Positions 11,671 to 23,359 of a DNA stretch of 64,000 bases are shown in pieces. The notes below the pieces were generated by a model. The model made no database searches, was not told where the DNA came from, and saw only the letters and a list, made by a program, of their open reading frames with translations. The position numbers and the translations under genes were made by a program. This DNA comes from Ectobius pallidus (lineage: Eukaryota; Arthropoda; Insecta; Blattodea; Ectobiidae). Numbering within the stretch: position 1 is the first letter of the stretch; each line of letters opens with the position of its first letter. The DNA is taken from contig CAXKWD010000003.1 of NCBI GenBank assembly GCA_964059195.1, forward strand, positions 193,836,174 through 193,900,173, in the 5' to 3' direction.

Positions 11671-12624
11671 AATAATAATAATAATAATTTATTGTTCATT
11701 AATTGAGTCTTATACAATATTGAAAATAGTCAAAATCTTAAAACTAATTTAGCCTAAAACAATTTAAAGTCATAGCTTATACTTTATACTATAAAGTTCC
11801 TGTTTAATAAAAAATTCTTTGAGTTTTCTTGTGAATAATTTTGGTTTGCCTCTTAGTCCTTTTAATTCGTTGGGTAGCCTGTTGTTGAGCATAGCTCCAT
11901 TAATATATGGACTTTTCTCTGTAAGTTTTAAACTATATCTGTTTCTATAGTAGTCTTTTTTTTTTTTTTTTGTCTAGTTTCATATATATTACGAGTATAG
12001 TGATCTTCTCTTAAACTATTGTGTTCAGGATGTGTAGTTACAAGTAAAATTGTTTCATATATATAAAGACTATATAGGGTTAGCATATGATTAGTTATAA
12101 AGCTATTTTTACAAGATTCCAGTTTCTTTAGTTTAAATACAATACGTACAGCTTTCTTTTGTAATATAAAAAGTCTGTCTAGATGTCGTGCCACTGTACT
12201 TCCCCAAATTTCTATACCGTATACAAGATGAGGATATATAATTCCATAGTATACCTTTTGTTGATAGTTCAGGTCTAATACTGCACTTACTTGCTTTAAT
12301 AAGAATATTCCTGAACTGACTTTATTGCATACTTTATCAATATGCCCATCCCACTTAAACCCCACTATCAACAATTATCTCCATGAAGTTCACCTCATTA
12401 GCCAATGCCAGCTCTATATTGCTGATCCTGATTATTTCATTAGGAAGTGTCTTTGATTTAGTTGTAAATTTTACTACATTAGTTCTTTTTTGTATTTATT
12501 TTTGGGTTGTTTGTATTGAAGTACTTATAGATATTATCCCATTGTTGCATGGCATTCTGTATCATATCAATTTCCGTTTTACCCCAGCTTCCTATTGTAG
12601 TATTGTCTGCATAGGCAACTAAAA
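11671..12624 (-). pseudogene. 5'-truncated LINE 3' end (CR1/jockey-like RT C-terminus)
   Basis: Read on the minus strand it starts inside the RT at LLVAYADNTTIGSW, where the usual YADD box has become YADN. It then runs through frameshifts into a 148-codon open stretch with GHIDKVCNKVSSGIFLLKQ and YGIIYPHLVYGIEIWGS, the thumb/C-terminal region of CR1/jockey-type LINEs. The coding end is YSIKYKL followed by TGA, then a short 3' part with a polyadenylation-like AATAAA and a (TTA)n tail at 11671-11693. The 5' truncation and simple-repeat tail are typical of target-primed reverse transcription. The other end abuts a SINE fragment. Confidence 0.85.
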
Positions 12625-12639
12625 GTAAAGTAAAATGTT

Positions 12640-12751
12640 CCGTATACAGGCCATGGAGGCCCAGAGGGTTCCAGGTGATTGAGGCTCCCAGATTTTAGAC
12701 ATTTGGCATGTGAAGGTGGTAAGGTTGTCAGCCTTACGCACCGGGTTTATA
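12640..12751 (-). mobile_element. Fragment of a tRNA-derived SINE (3' part)
   Basis: About 110 bp match the 3' half of the complete SINE at 20894-21194. Shared words include CAGGCCATGGAGGCCCAGAG and GGTTGTCAGCCTTACGCACC. The tRNA-like head is missing. The SINE breaks off where the transposase-like pseudogene to its right begins. Confidence 0.82.
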
Positions 12752-12754
12752 TGA

Positions 12755-13974
12755 GTGAAACTTTTGTGTTCCCACAATCGCTTTTGATTCACTGAGCCGA
12801 GAAAGTAATCATTCTTTAGTCTCTTCGTAGTCTTCTGTTGTGCAATATTCAAAGTCAATGTTTTTTATATTTTCCAAGGCAAATTCATAAAGTTCTTTGG
12901 TCATATGGCCTTTGTAAGCTGGCTAAAAGCTAGCCGCTAAACAGTCCCGCCAAGGCCATCACATGCACTCTTGCCATGGGATGTTGCAAAGAACTCCCAC
13001 TCTGCCTCAACTTCAAAATCTGTTTTATGCAAGCATAAATTAAGGAAGTTTTTCTTATTCTTACACTGGGCAGCGCTCCCATCAGGAAAGTAAGTGATCT
13101 TTTTAAGTGCAAAAGGCAAGGTTTGCTTTAAGATTTCTAGCATTTTTTTCTGGAATACATAGAAAGTGACTGTGTTAAGTTCCAGGCAATCTGATATAAA
13201 AACATACTTCAGGTTCTTTAGTTTCCCCTCCCATTTGTAATATATGATGAAAGGATGCAGTGTAGCTTGGCTGGTAGTCCAGTGGAATGCTTGTACTTTG
13301 GCTTGTACGACGAAAGAGTAGTTTTTCGCAAAATCACAGTTGACTACTACATGGCCTTCAGTTAAATTTTCCTTGATTTCGCTTTAGTATTCTTTCTGCT
13401 GACTAGCTATAAATGAATGAGTTTTGAGCTTTGTTAGTGTGTCCAAAAACTCATCAATAAAGTCATCGGTACATTTTACTACAGTTTCCATCACACACCT
13501 ATCTACAGTTACCCACTTTTTCATTGAACTTTGTATTCAATAATTCTTGAAATCTAGGAACACCAGGTCATTCTTTACAAACATTCATAAAACAATGTTG
13601 AGATGGTGGATTGCACATCATCTTGACCAGATAGGAGTGATAAGATTTCAAAGCAGTGTCATCCCCATCTAATACAAAATTTTGCATTTTTGCACCGAAT
13701 ATCATTAGCTTAATGTTTTGGTGTAAGGTATGTGTACCACTTTACCAGCCAGGATACAGTTCTTCGGCCTCAGGTCGCAAAACTTTGAAAAACCAATTTT
13801 GTTTGCTGGGACTTTTTCCTTAAATAATTGGTATATTTCTTGCAAATTTGCCAACACTAGTCTCTTTTGTACCTGGATCTTTCCATCTTTATTTCTTATG
13901 GTCACACAATCTTTTTTCCCTGGCATTATTCTACTAATGTCGTCAGAATTGTAGAAGTCCTTTACAGAGTCAGC
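12755..13974 (-). pseudogene. Transposase-like protein of unassigned family, broken
   Basis: Read on the minus strand from about 13974: VKDFYNSDDISRIMPGKKD, then KFCDLRPKNCILAGK, VVVNCDFAKNYSFVVQAKVQ, YVFISDCLELNTVTFYVF, TYFPDGSAAQCKNKKNFLN and EFFATSHGKSACDGLGGTV, then a KAIVGTQKFHSYKP-like end. Several stops and frameshifts interrupt it. This order of motifs recalls an uncharacterised protein family common in insect genomes. The acidic residues in CDFAKNY and in the FPDGSAAQ box could be catalytic, as in DDE transposases, but this is inference. A terminal sequence starting GGGTCATTCC lies outside it at 14479, and no matching left end was found, so the element is truncated at the SINE. I cannot name the superfamily with confidence. 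Confidence 0.6.
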
Positions 13975-14099
13975 CTAGAAATAGTCCGTTATACACCTCA
14001 CTATCATGTATTCTGGTAGTAAAATATATTTTTAAATAAGAACCCACTGAGATCCCATCTTGAAATTTTGCATGCATGTAGTCAATTAGAGTGGGCAAC

Positions 14100-14479
14100 A
14101 CATACAATTTTTCCAAAAAAATCCGAAGGTACGTATTTTGGAAATTTCGAAAAAAGTTTTTTGGGAACTTTTTTAACATTTCAAAAATTAAGAAACATAG
14201 CTGTGTGATACATCAAATTAAAGGGGATTTTCAGAGGAAAAAAAATGGTGCATGTTTAAGCTCTCTAGGTGGTATAGTTTTTGAGCTATAGCATTTTATA
14301 ATAATCTTAAAGCAATAGAAAACCATAGTTTTTTGGATTTTTCAACCCTTGTAACTCACAAACCAAAAGTCAGAAAAATTTTAAATTTAAATAGTTTTGG
14401 GGAGTACAATACCTGAAAAAAAAATCACACAAATCTGAGAGCTCAAGGTTTAGACTGTTGATTTGACATGGAATGACCC
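14100..14479. repeat. Terminal region of the element carrying the unassigned transposase
   Basis: The right end, read inward, is GGGTCATTCCATGTCAAATC at 14479-14460. It is followed by about 350 bp of non-coding AT-rich sequence before the transposase-like frame begins. The first bases match the starts of the elements at 32408 (GGGTCAATCC) and 43955 (GGGTCATTCT). Confidence 0.55.
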
Positions 14480-16150
14480 TGTATGTTGTTCCATAATCTA
14501 GGTTAGGCTGCCATCTATCGAGCAGTGTCCGTTTCCCTGGTTTGCTGTTTGTACATTTAGCTTGTATACCATTTATTTCTTGAGTCATTATATTTACTAG
14601 GTGAACTAAACCACCCATTACCACTCTGTGTTTGTGAAATCTTTACTTTACGAGAACGAGTTTGTTACAGAAAGCACGAGAAACTGTGCCTGCGCAAGTT
14701 TTTAAAACATGGAAGGACAGTTAGAAGGAACGGTGGTGGTAGTGAGTCGGCGAAAGGAGGCGTGCTGAAGAAGACAAACCGAGGAAGTGTTCCTTGGAGG
14801 AAGGACAGCAGGAGAGACTCTGTCGATTAGGCCTTGATGGTCTAAGTTGGTGAGGTTCCCGGAGTGGATTCCAAAGCTTCCATGGTTGTTCTCCTACAAC
14901 CAAGATTGGGAAGAAGAGATGTAATGTGGTATGGGTCTGTGAGCCACAGATTGCCAACCTTGCAATTGGAATTGGAATTCTACCCCGATGTACAAGACAA
15001 CAGCATCTGGTGGTGTAAGAAGCAGCTGACGTTACTGGAAGTGAGCGATATCGAAGGGCCACGCTACGCTGTGTTTGTGGGTCAAACCTGCAGTTACAAG
15101 GTCATTACCTGGAGGCATGTGCAGTGATCATCCGACATACAACAATACAGATCAGATAAGTAGCTTACTTTAAATTATGTTTTCATCTGCGGCTGTTAAT
15201 GCAACGTGAAAGGAACGAGCTTGGGTTGGAACAGAAAGTAATTAGTGTTACAACAAGATGAGAGTGAGTGGACAGATTATATAGAGAAAGAGTGTACATT
15301 TTCCCTGTGGATGACATTACGATAAAGGGATAATAGTAGGTATTGTAATGGTATTGTGACCAAAAATTGGGTTGGAAATTTAGTAAGAGATATCAAGTTC
15401 CTTCAGTAAAAGTTATAAGTGCTGTAGAAAGTAAATTGGAAAAAAGGAAGTATAATTAGTTATACTAATATCTGCTATATAAAGTGGTTAGGAACTTTTC
15501 TAAATATCATCTAGAAATATAGAGAAACTAATAAAAGTAGGAAGGATACATTTAAATGAGGAGGAATAAACTCAGAACAAATATATTTACATATGCTCTT
15601 CTTCTTCTAAGAAAAATTCAGTTAGGTTTGAAGAGAGTTATAAGAGTTGGTAGAGAAGTAGGCAAGATAACTTGATAATTAAAGAGTTGTATAAGTAAGG
15701 ACAGTTCGAAGTGAAGTGAATAGTTTTAGCTAAATTAAAGCCAAATAGTAAAATACTAGTCTAGTTACAGAGGGACTATATGTGTGTGAAGTATTCCGCC
15801 AAAGAGACCCATTTCCAAGAGGACCTGGAAAGGGAAGAAGTGTTTTTGGTTGGACTTCAGGACTTAGTCAAGACGACAAGCATTCATTCTGAGAAAGGAA
15901 GAGAAGCAAGTATTCAAAGACTGACTACTTGTGTTGTATTTTTTTTTTTGGTCTCTCAAACTAGACTAAAGCAGTTACTTAATGTACATGTTACCAAATA
16001 AAATTGTGTTAACTTTGTTTTTGAAAACTTGACTATTTTTCATAAAGATAAAGTAATATATCTCCCTATCATGAACCCCTATCATGTCAAAGTATATGGT
16101 TCATTGTCAATAAGGGTGAGTAACACCTATCGAATAAATATTCTCACCTA
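14480..16150. other. Unassigned sequence, possibly an old LTR-element remnant
   Basis: The composition is less AT-biased between 14640 and 15130, where a short frame (14864-15127, plus strand) exists without recognisable family. An AATAAA-containing stretch near 15998 could be a polyadenylation signal. No terminal repeats or catalytic motifs were found, so no function is proposed. Confidence 0.3.
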
Positions 16151-18460
16151 GTCCGTCACAAGGTCTTGCAATGAAGACCATAAAAACAACCATAATGACC
16201 AATGGACAGGAATCCCCAGTATGACTGGGCACAGCACTGCAATACGATCAAGAATACAAGTACCTAAGAGTATTACATATTAGGAGTATCATTACAGACT
16301 TATGTCCACCCCTGGACAAAATCGACTTTTACATGAATATCAAGTGACAATAATTTGAAATGTTGTGGTAGTGAAACTGGCATGAGCATATGCAGCGAAG
16401 GAAGTGGGAAAAATTAGAAGCGGTATGCTATTCCAAGGTTTTGTCTTATCATACCTCAATTTACAAAAAGCGTACCCCCTTACAACATAATTATTGTGAG
16501 GTATGCATGAAATATTGTTCTATACAGTCGGGGTGTTCTTAATTAACTTCCTCCATCAATATAGATGATTGCCAAGCAGAAGCACAAAAGTCACGAGCCA
16601 TCCATCTATCTGTCAATTGACAGAACTTTATTTATTTCAATAAAGATAGAATAAGTATTTAACAACTATTTAAACAATATCAAAGTTACAATACTTTGTT
16701 ACCTAGAAACATTTTTAAAACTTTGGATCAAGCAGTACAGTATAGTTATTAAGATGGCAACTTAAGACCACCACAAGTTACCAGACACAGACTTCTATAC
16801 TGTCAATGGCTACTTGTGAAAGCATAGCAGGGGATGAATGATAATAGGATCTACTCTTTATTACAAAGGAAAGTTCAAAAATTAGATCCATTGATTTTTC
16901 AGTGGCGTTATGCTATTTGACCACTGAAACCAGTGCCAGTATGCTATTGGACTTTTGAAATAGTGCCGGTATTGCATACCATCACATACTGCCTCACTAC
17001 CCTCACTGAGTATATGCCCTCAAACTGAAAGCGAAGTAAAATATATTGATTACAAATTTTTTGATGGCCACAATATTATAAGTAATTGTGAGAACGTCAT
17101 AGACAACCATATTTTTAGGTACATTATAAAGCAAAAAGATGGAATCACTAGTGAACTTAAAGCAAGAATTGAGAACTTTGAACAAAGTAGGCCCAACAAA
17201 ATCTGATAGACCCTTGAATATGATCAAAAACGTGACATACAAACTGAATTAAAATTAATGCAATGTAATAATAATGAAATGAAAAATGAAAGAATTAAGG
17301 CATTAAGAACAGAAAATCAAGAGTACTTCAGAGGAATTGTTACGTCATGTAATACCTTTCTCTATGCTTGCCATGAATTTAGTTCAGATGGCTTTGGTTT
17401 TTCATTTGTCATTTTAAAGGCTTACAGTTTTAATTAATTCAAGGTATGTCTTGACAATTGTTGCTTTAACCTCAACACCAAAATGATTTTATTTATTTTA
17501 AAATAACTACTCATTTGATCAATTCTGTCTTTATTTTATTTATTATATATTTAGTATAGTGTGTTTTTTAATGTATTGATTAATTAACCTAATGTTTAGG
17601 TCAAGCTATTATTTGGGTTAGCGATTTTTAATTATTTCAACCTTCAGTTGTTTTTTATTATATTCCAATATCACCTCTTCAAAATGGACGTTATGGATGT
17701 TCCATTCTTCATATTCAAGAGTAATGGGCTCTGTTCAATCAACAAACCTTCTAGCATGTCACACAGTGCTAATTTCGGGCGAAAAAGCCTTTCAACTTCA
17801 TCTTTATTGGATTAAGAGATCCAATTACCTTCAACATCACATTCAACATAATTTAAACATCTCAAGGATTCATCTACAAAGTTGTTAAAAGTGCTTCGTT
17901 CAATTCTCTAGACATCTGTGCCATCAAAAGGGAAATCAATCATTCAATTCTGTGAGTAATCTTATAATTCACAAAACCAAAGGTACGTTTCCAAGGACTA
18001 CGAATAGTTTAGTTCGGTGAGATTAGCAGTCATAAAGGGATTTTATGTAACTGCGACTTGTGAATAAATACAGACGATTTATCTTTTAGAAATAAAGTGT
18101 TAATCGCTTATTCATAACATTGCTTTGAACTAGTGCTGTGAATAGTTTAAATTCAGCATTAAGCATTAAATATACAATCTTCTAGCTGTTTGAAAATAAC
18201 AATTTCAACACGCTATTCTTTATTACGTCAATAACTGGTCCTCCGATTAATACAGTCTGCCAGTGCATTTATATATGTGTACTTGGATACAATCAGAACT
18301 TCAAGATTCAAGAAGTGCATCTACAATTTCAAACCTCACGTTTATGTTATTTGAGCAGCGTCATCATCCATGTGTGCATAAAACTTGTATGTTATTCTAT
18401 CTATTCAAGATTGGAAATGCAGTAGAGTTTGTGTTTCCAATCTTCTCCTCATATTATTTC
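16151..18460. other. AT-rich intronic sequence, nothing recognised
   Basis: Short frames are present but none shows a family motif or a splice context that convinces me. Weak LINE-like words near 16240-16330 are too degraded to use. Confidence 0.4.
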
Positions 18461-18469
18461 TCCCCGCAT

Positions 18470-18550
18470 GTTATCGCCGGGAATCGAACCCACAACTAAG
18501 TCTTTACGGTCCGCTAATTGAGGAAGGGTCGCCTGGCGGTAACAGGAACC
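18470..18550 (-). mobile_element. Possible tRNA-derived SINE fragment
   Basis: On the minus strand a box B-like GGGTTCGATTCCCGG lies downstream of CAATTAGCGGACCGTAAAG. This resembles the internal promoter of a tRNA-derived SINE. There is no complete cloverleaf and no target duplication was found. Confidence 0.35.
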
Positions 18551-18846
18551 AACAATCAGGAAGGTCCAGCCAGTGAAAAAGAAATTATGTATAGTGAAAT
18601 TATTTAGAGGATATGACAGAATTAGAAATAACTTTGGATGACTCGAAAAACAAAACAGGAAATTCAATGAAACTTTAAAATATTAAAATAAGATTTCAGC
18701 CAAAAATAGCCAGACACCAGATAATAAAGAGGGTATTTACAGACGAGAAGCAACAGAGAAGATCAGAACACATGAAAAACTACTGGGCAAATCGGAAATA
18801 GGACCAAGAAATGATTGACTGAAGTGGTCCAATGAGGCTGTAAAAG

Positions 18847-18900
18847 CAGAAGAAGAAGAAGAAGAAGAAGAAGAAGAAGAAGAAGAAGAAGAAGAAGAAA
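18847..18900 (+). repeat. (GAA)n microsatellite
   Basis: An uninterrupted AGAAGAAGAAGAAG run of about 54 bp. Confidence 0.97.
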
Positions 18901-19625
18901 TTATTAAAAATCTCTAAGAATGACAGTTTGTTGCAATCAATGTTTCATTTAGGAAAAATTATAACTGTATAATGCTAAGGAAAGAGGGCTGGACCCATAT
19001 ATAGGTAATTCATGATAATAACATAAATGATGTCCATCTTATCTGGGTACACAGGTTGACCAACATGACAAACCTCACGGGAGATATAACATTTTCGAAA
19101 CGCATGAATTCGGTATGCCCTACAAAACTAATATCACTGTTCATAACCTAACTAACTAACTAACCTAACTGCCACTAAAATAGAATCTACATGCCACTAC
19201 TTACCTTAATGCAAGGAGGACAGTTGGTCATCCTGCATCGCATTGCTCATCCTGCTTCGATCAGAACCATAACATGGCTGGTGAGTTTTATGCGTAATAA
19301 AATTAACTGATTGAAATGGGTAAAAATACAAGATCAAGTTCTAAAGACTAATAATTTCACCCCTTAATCAATTTCTTGAACAAAAATAAGTACATCTAAT
19401 GAAGATCCAGATCCAGGAAGGAAAATTGCAATGCTAAGGAGATAGTACTCTACCTTATATATATATAAAGAATAATATGAAAGTATGTTACAAGTTAACT
19501 GAGGTTAAGGAATTTTGCATAGAGAAATACTTTGAAATTGCTGCAATTGTTTTGAATGACATTAGGACTATTACAGCTGCTGTGGCCTATATAGTACACC
19601 TCATTCTGATCTAGATGTATAAACT
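18901..19625. other. Nothing recognised
   Basis: AT-rich, with a short CTAA-type run near 19145-19170 and a TA run near 19460. No gene, repeat end or RNA was identified. Confidence 0.4.
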
Positions 19626-19627
19626 TA

Positions 19628-20732
19628 CACCGGGTGTTCGGAAATTCATATTACAAACTTCTAGAGCTAGTAGAGGGGACTTAGTAGACAATATTTCGAA
19701 TTGGAACCTATGTCTGGAAATGTAATGTTTCCGTGCTACAGCCATTACAATGTGTTGGATTTTCTGGTGTTGTTCTGTTCACCGATGAATGCCAATTCAT
19801 AAGGGAATGTGTATTCAATTCCCGAAACAGCCATGTCTGGGCAGACGAAAATCCACAGGCAACGCACGTCAGGGGATTCCAACACAGATTTTCAATGAAT
19901 GTGTGGGCAGGTATTGTAGACGGTCATGTGATCGGGCCGTATCTTCTTCCAGCCAGATTAACGGGTGCTGCATACTTGATCTTCCCACAGAACGTATTGC
20001 CCCTGTTGTTGGATGACGTGCCATTGCATATCCGTCAGGAACTGTGGTTTCAGCACGATGGTGCACCGCTGCACTTTACACGTTACGTTCGGGGACATCT
20101 GAACCGAAGATTCGGGCAAAGATGGATAGGCCAGGGTGGTCCTATTGCATGGCCCCCATGATCGCCTGACTTAACGCCAATGGACTATTTCTTCTGGGGT
20201 CGTATGAAGAGTATTGTGTACGAGACTCCTGTAGAGACCGAGGAAGAACTGCTGGCACAAGTGATGGTTACTGCACAAGAGATTAAGAGGACACCAGCTG
20301 TGACGGAACGAGTGTACCGGAACATGATTCGTCGGTAAAATGTGTGCAATGACGTTGGTGGTCGTCACATTGAGCCTCTGTTGTAGTGAGCAGTTTAGTA
20401 TGGAACACATCCAGTGCAGAATACAGAAACAAATTTGTTTTTTCCACTGTTGACACAAGTGTTATTGTGATCAATGAAAGTTTTTTTTGTTACTTTGGTA
20501 TTGTTACCAAAAAATTTGACTTTCGTCTGTAATGAGTCAAACGTCATTTAATTCTGTACCTTAAATCACACCTCATTTCACATGGTGCTCTTCTGACGTC
20601 ATGTACTGCCTCTCCAGTTGCAAAACAACACCAGCAAATCCGACACATTGTAATGGCTGTAGCACTTCCGTTTCCGGACATATTGTCTACTATCCCTAGA
20701 AGTTTGCAATATGAATTTTCGAAAACCCAGTA
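19628..20732 (+). mobile_element. Internally deleted DD41D Tc1/mariner-type transposon with long inverted repeats
   Basis: Both ends are flanked by TA (19626-19627, 20733-20734). The left end begins CACCGGGTGTTCGGAAATTC and the right end, read inward, TACTGGGTTTTCGAAAATTC. The inverted repeats continue, with gaps, for over 100 bp (left 19628-19776, right 20621-20732), including TGCTACAGCCATTACAATGT in both. At about 19776 the left repeat passes directly into the middle of the transposase, so the N-terminal DNA-binding part of the gene is missing. Confidence 0.85.
19766..20338 (+). pseudogene. DD41D transposase, C-terminal two thirds
   Basis: The frame begins at VVLFTDECQF (first catalytic Asp in TDE) and continues with NVWAGIVDGHVIGPY, WFQHDGAPLHF (second Asp) and SPDLTPMDYFFWG (third Asp). 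Counting the stop codon as one residue, 41 positions separate the second and third Asp, the DD41D spacing described for rosa-like elements. An in-frame TGA near 20158, just before SPDLTPMD, stands where an Arg codon is expected and could be a single CGA-to-TGA change. The gene ends at TAA 20336. The N-terminal helix-turn-helix is absent because of the deletion at the left repeat. Confidence 0.85.
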
Positions 20733-20749
20733 TAATATGTATGGAGAAC

Positions 20750-22552
20750 TTTATTAACTTCATTACAAGACTTAGATGTTACAAAATTTCTATTGTTGGT
20801 GATATAAATGTCGCTCAGATACCTATTGTCATTTCTTAATATGCTCCGATCTAATAATTTTTGTTTGAATGTCAAACCCACTAGATTAGATAAAGTGGTA
20901 AAGTGATCCCTATACAGGCCATGGAGGCCCAGAGGGTTCCAAGAGGTTGAGGCTCCCAGATTTTGGACATTCGGCACATGAAGGTGGTAAGGTTGTCAGC
21001 CTTACGCACCGGCCGCAATCACCCCCAGGATTGCTCCTAGTACTCATTTCTGTTAGAGGCTGAGTCGACCCCAGGGCCATAGTGCCACCAGAAGGATTAG
21101 GCCAATTGAAAAATCTCAACGACCTCATCGGGAATCGAACCCACGACCTTCTGGTTAGTAGCACAGCGCCTCAACCACTATGCTACAGCGTACCCTAGAT
21201 TAGATAAGCATCTTGATAATATTATCACTAACAAACACATAAATAATGTGAATTTTAATACTTTTCAATCCCATTACTCAATACTCATTATCGGCAACCA
21301 TCAGCTGATATGATTAATTTTAGAATTTTAAATGATGAATGTATAAATAACCTACGATGTATCTTACGTCTGATTGATTGGAATCCATTATTTTTATCTC
21401 AACTATCAATAGAAAGTGCTTTTAAAATATTTTTAGACGTTATAACTAATGTTTTTAATTATTCATGTCCTTTTATAAGTAAGAAATGTAACTCAAACAA
21501 CAAGCAGAGATTAGTGAAATGGTTTACACCATACTTACAAAAATTAAGAACCCTTTCTCGCCTTGTGTTTTGTAAAATCTAAAAGAAGTGATGCATACAG
21601 TGTAATGTACTCTAAAAACTGAAAATGACTACCATATAGCCATAAGTGTGAAGTGAAGATAGCAAAACTCAGAACTAATGAAGATTTTATTTTGAAATCT
21701 AATAACAGAACTAAAGTTGCATGGACAATGATAAAAGGTGAATTGTTGGAAAATAAAAATGAGGAGAATAAAATAGAAACTACTGCTCAAGATTTTAATG
21801 GGTATTTTATTAATATTTGTAATACAATTAGTCTAATGATACAGAGCCAGACTTAGATACTGTCAATGCATTTCTGACTTTGAAACAAGTTAATTTGGAA
21901 GCCGAATCTTTTATGCGAAAAGTAAATGTCAGTGATATACACAGGGTACAATTTTTTTTAAAGAAAATAAATTTATTAACTGTAGGACAGAGGATATTTA
22001 TGGATTCTCTAACTACATAGTAAAGAGTATTATTGATGTTATAGTGTATCCTTTAATGTATTTCATTAATTGGATCTCTATATATAGAAGCCATCTACCG
22101 AAATTACTTAAAGAAAACTATTGCCATTCCTATCTACAAAAAGGGAGACAAGTCTAAGTAATTATAGACTTGTTTCACGTGTACCTGTGATATCTAAAAT
22201 TATAGAAAATACAATTGCACATCAACTTACTATTTTGAATCTAGTAAGTTTTCACTCCTTCACAATTTGGATTTAGAAAGGGACTCTCAACAATAGATGC
22301 TAAATAAAGACGTTATTTCATAGAATGACTTGAAGATTTCCTGGTGTTTGAATGACTATTTTGATGTAATGTTTCATTCATTCTTGAAGGATATGAAGCA
22401 AAAATGATAACTGGTGCCAATATCCTTGGTCTTACCAAAGCTTTTGATACTCTGTCACATACTATTCTTATTAAAGAACTTGAATATTATGGAATAACTG
22501 GCTCAGCATTAGCTCTTGTCGATTCTTTTCTATTTTGGACACAAAATTAGGC
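20750..22552 (+). pseudogene. Degraded CR1/jockey-like LINE (endonuclease and RT remnants)
   Basis: Plus-strand fragments in order: KISIVGDINVAQ (APE endonuclease motif) near 20785; then, after the SINE insertion, LDNIITNKHINNV; RT start IAIPIYKKGDKS near 22125; SKIIENTIAHQL; SQFGFRKGLSTIDA; and GLTKAFDTLSHTILIKELEY near 22440. Frameshifts separate almost every block. The RT catalytic YxDD region is missing because the remnant ends near 22552. A SINE splits it between TRLD..KV and the next block. Confidence 0.75.
20894..21194 (-). mobile_element. Complete tRNA-derived SINE with 13-bp target duplication
   Basis: The SINE runs on the minus strand. Its head has an A-box-like TAGCATAGTGGTTGAGGCG and a B-box GGGTTCGATTCCCG, the RNA polymerase III promoter of tRNA-derived SINEs. 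The body ends in CTGTATAGGGATCACTTTAC. The flanks are CTAGATTAGATAA at 20881-20893 and 21195-21207, an exact 13-bp duplication. It was inserted into the endonuclease region of the surrounding LINE. A 3' fragment of the same family is at 12640-12751. Confidence 0.92.
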
Positions 22553-22799
22553 GTTGACAACTTTAGATCGTGCACCAGCCAAGATCCGCCCGCCAAATAC
22601 TTCCCCTCGCTTCTGAGCCTTTCGCGCTCACCTTCCAACTTCCCCTATCCTGGCTATGAAGCTGCTCAGCTCACTTCCCGTCTTAACAAATAGTTACATA
22701 GTTTTGAGTAATCTTCAGGAACAATCTGGAGATAGAAACTATCTGCCTGGGCAAGCGAAATCACAAAGGAAAGTTGCCAAAATCCCATCCAAACTCAAA

Positions 22800-23338
22800 T
22801 AACATTGTTCTCCGACAGTCAGGGAAGAAATGTATCTTCTATTCTGGCAGATAAACTACATAGAACTCACTTCAGCACCACTGGCTTAGTTAAACCCTCT
22901 GTCCTGTTTGAGGACATTACCAAGGACAGTGCTAGCTCAGCAAGATTACGTACTGATGATTTTACAGTTTTCTTGGCAGGGACTAATGATGTGGCTAGTA
23001 ATGACGCCAAAGGTCTCCTGTCCTCACTTAGAAGAAGGCTACAGGAACTACGTGATACAAATGTGGTGATTTTTTCTGTGCCCCATCGATTTGATTTACC
23101 TTGGTGGTCAGTGGTAAATAAGGAAATAGAACACACTAATGCTAGGATCATAACTGTCTGCAGGAAATTTACGAATGTCCATTTTGAGAATATTAGTAAT
23201 ATAGGGAAAAGATTTCACACTAACCATGATCTACATATTAATAAAATAGGGAAAATGTATATTGCAGACAAAATTCATCAAATAGTAAACAAGGTTCTTG
23301 ACCTTCCGTCTTTCCTCGATTCGTCTCGCCGTCTCTGA
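22800..23338 (+). pseudogene. SGNH/GDSL hydrolase-like domain of a LINE ORF1
   Basis: An open frame of about 177 codons carries the SGNH-esterase blocks: FSDSQGRNVSS (catalytic Ser), FLAGTNDVA (Gly and Asn of blocks II/III) and NHDLHINKIGK (Asp-x-x-His). The family is known as the esterase-like ORF1 domain of some CR1/L2-type LINEs in animals, where it may help bind lipids or the RNP, though its role is unsettled. All catalytic residues appear kept. There is no ATG at the start (the frame begins at TTG just before the Ser block), the N-terminal part is missing, and no matching RT follows, so I call it a fragment. Confidence 0.72.
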
Positions 23339-23359
23339 TTGGACCGCGTATCTAAGCAA

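Noticed and set aside
18470..18550. A genuine tRNA gene
   Set aside because: Only box B is good. There is no full cloverleaf, acceptor stem or terminator.
19144..19170. CTAA-rich run resembling insect telomeric CCTAA repeats
   Set aside because: The unit is mostly 4 bp and only a few copies long, within ordinary sequence.
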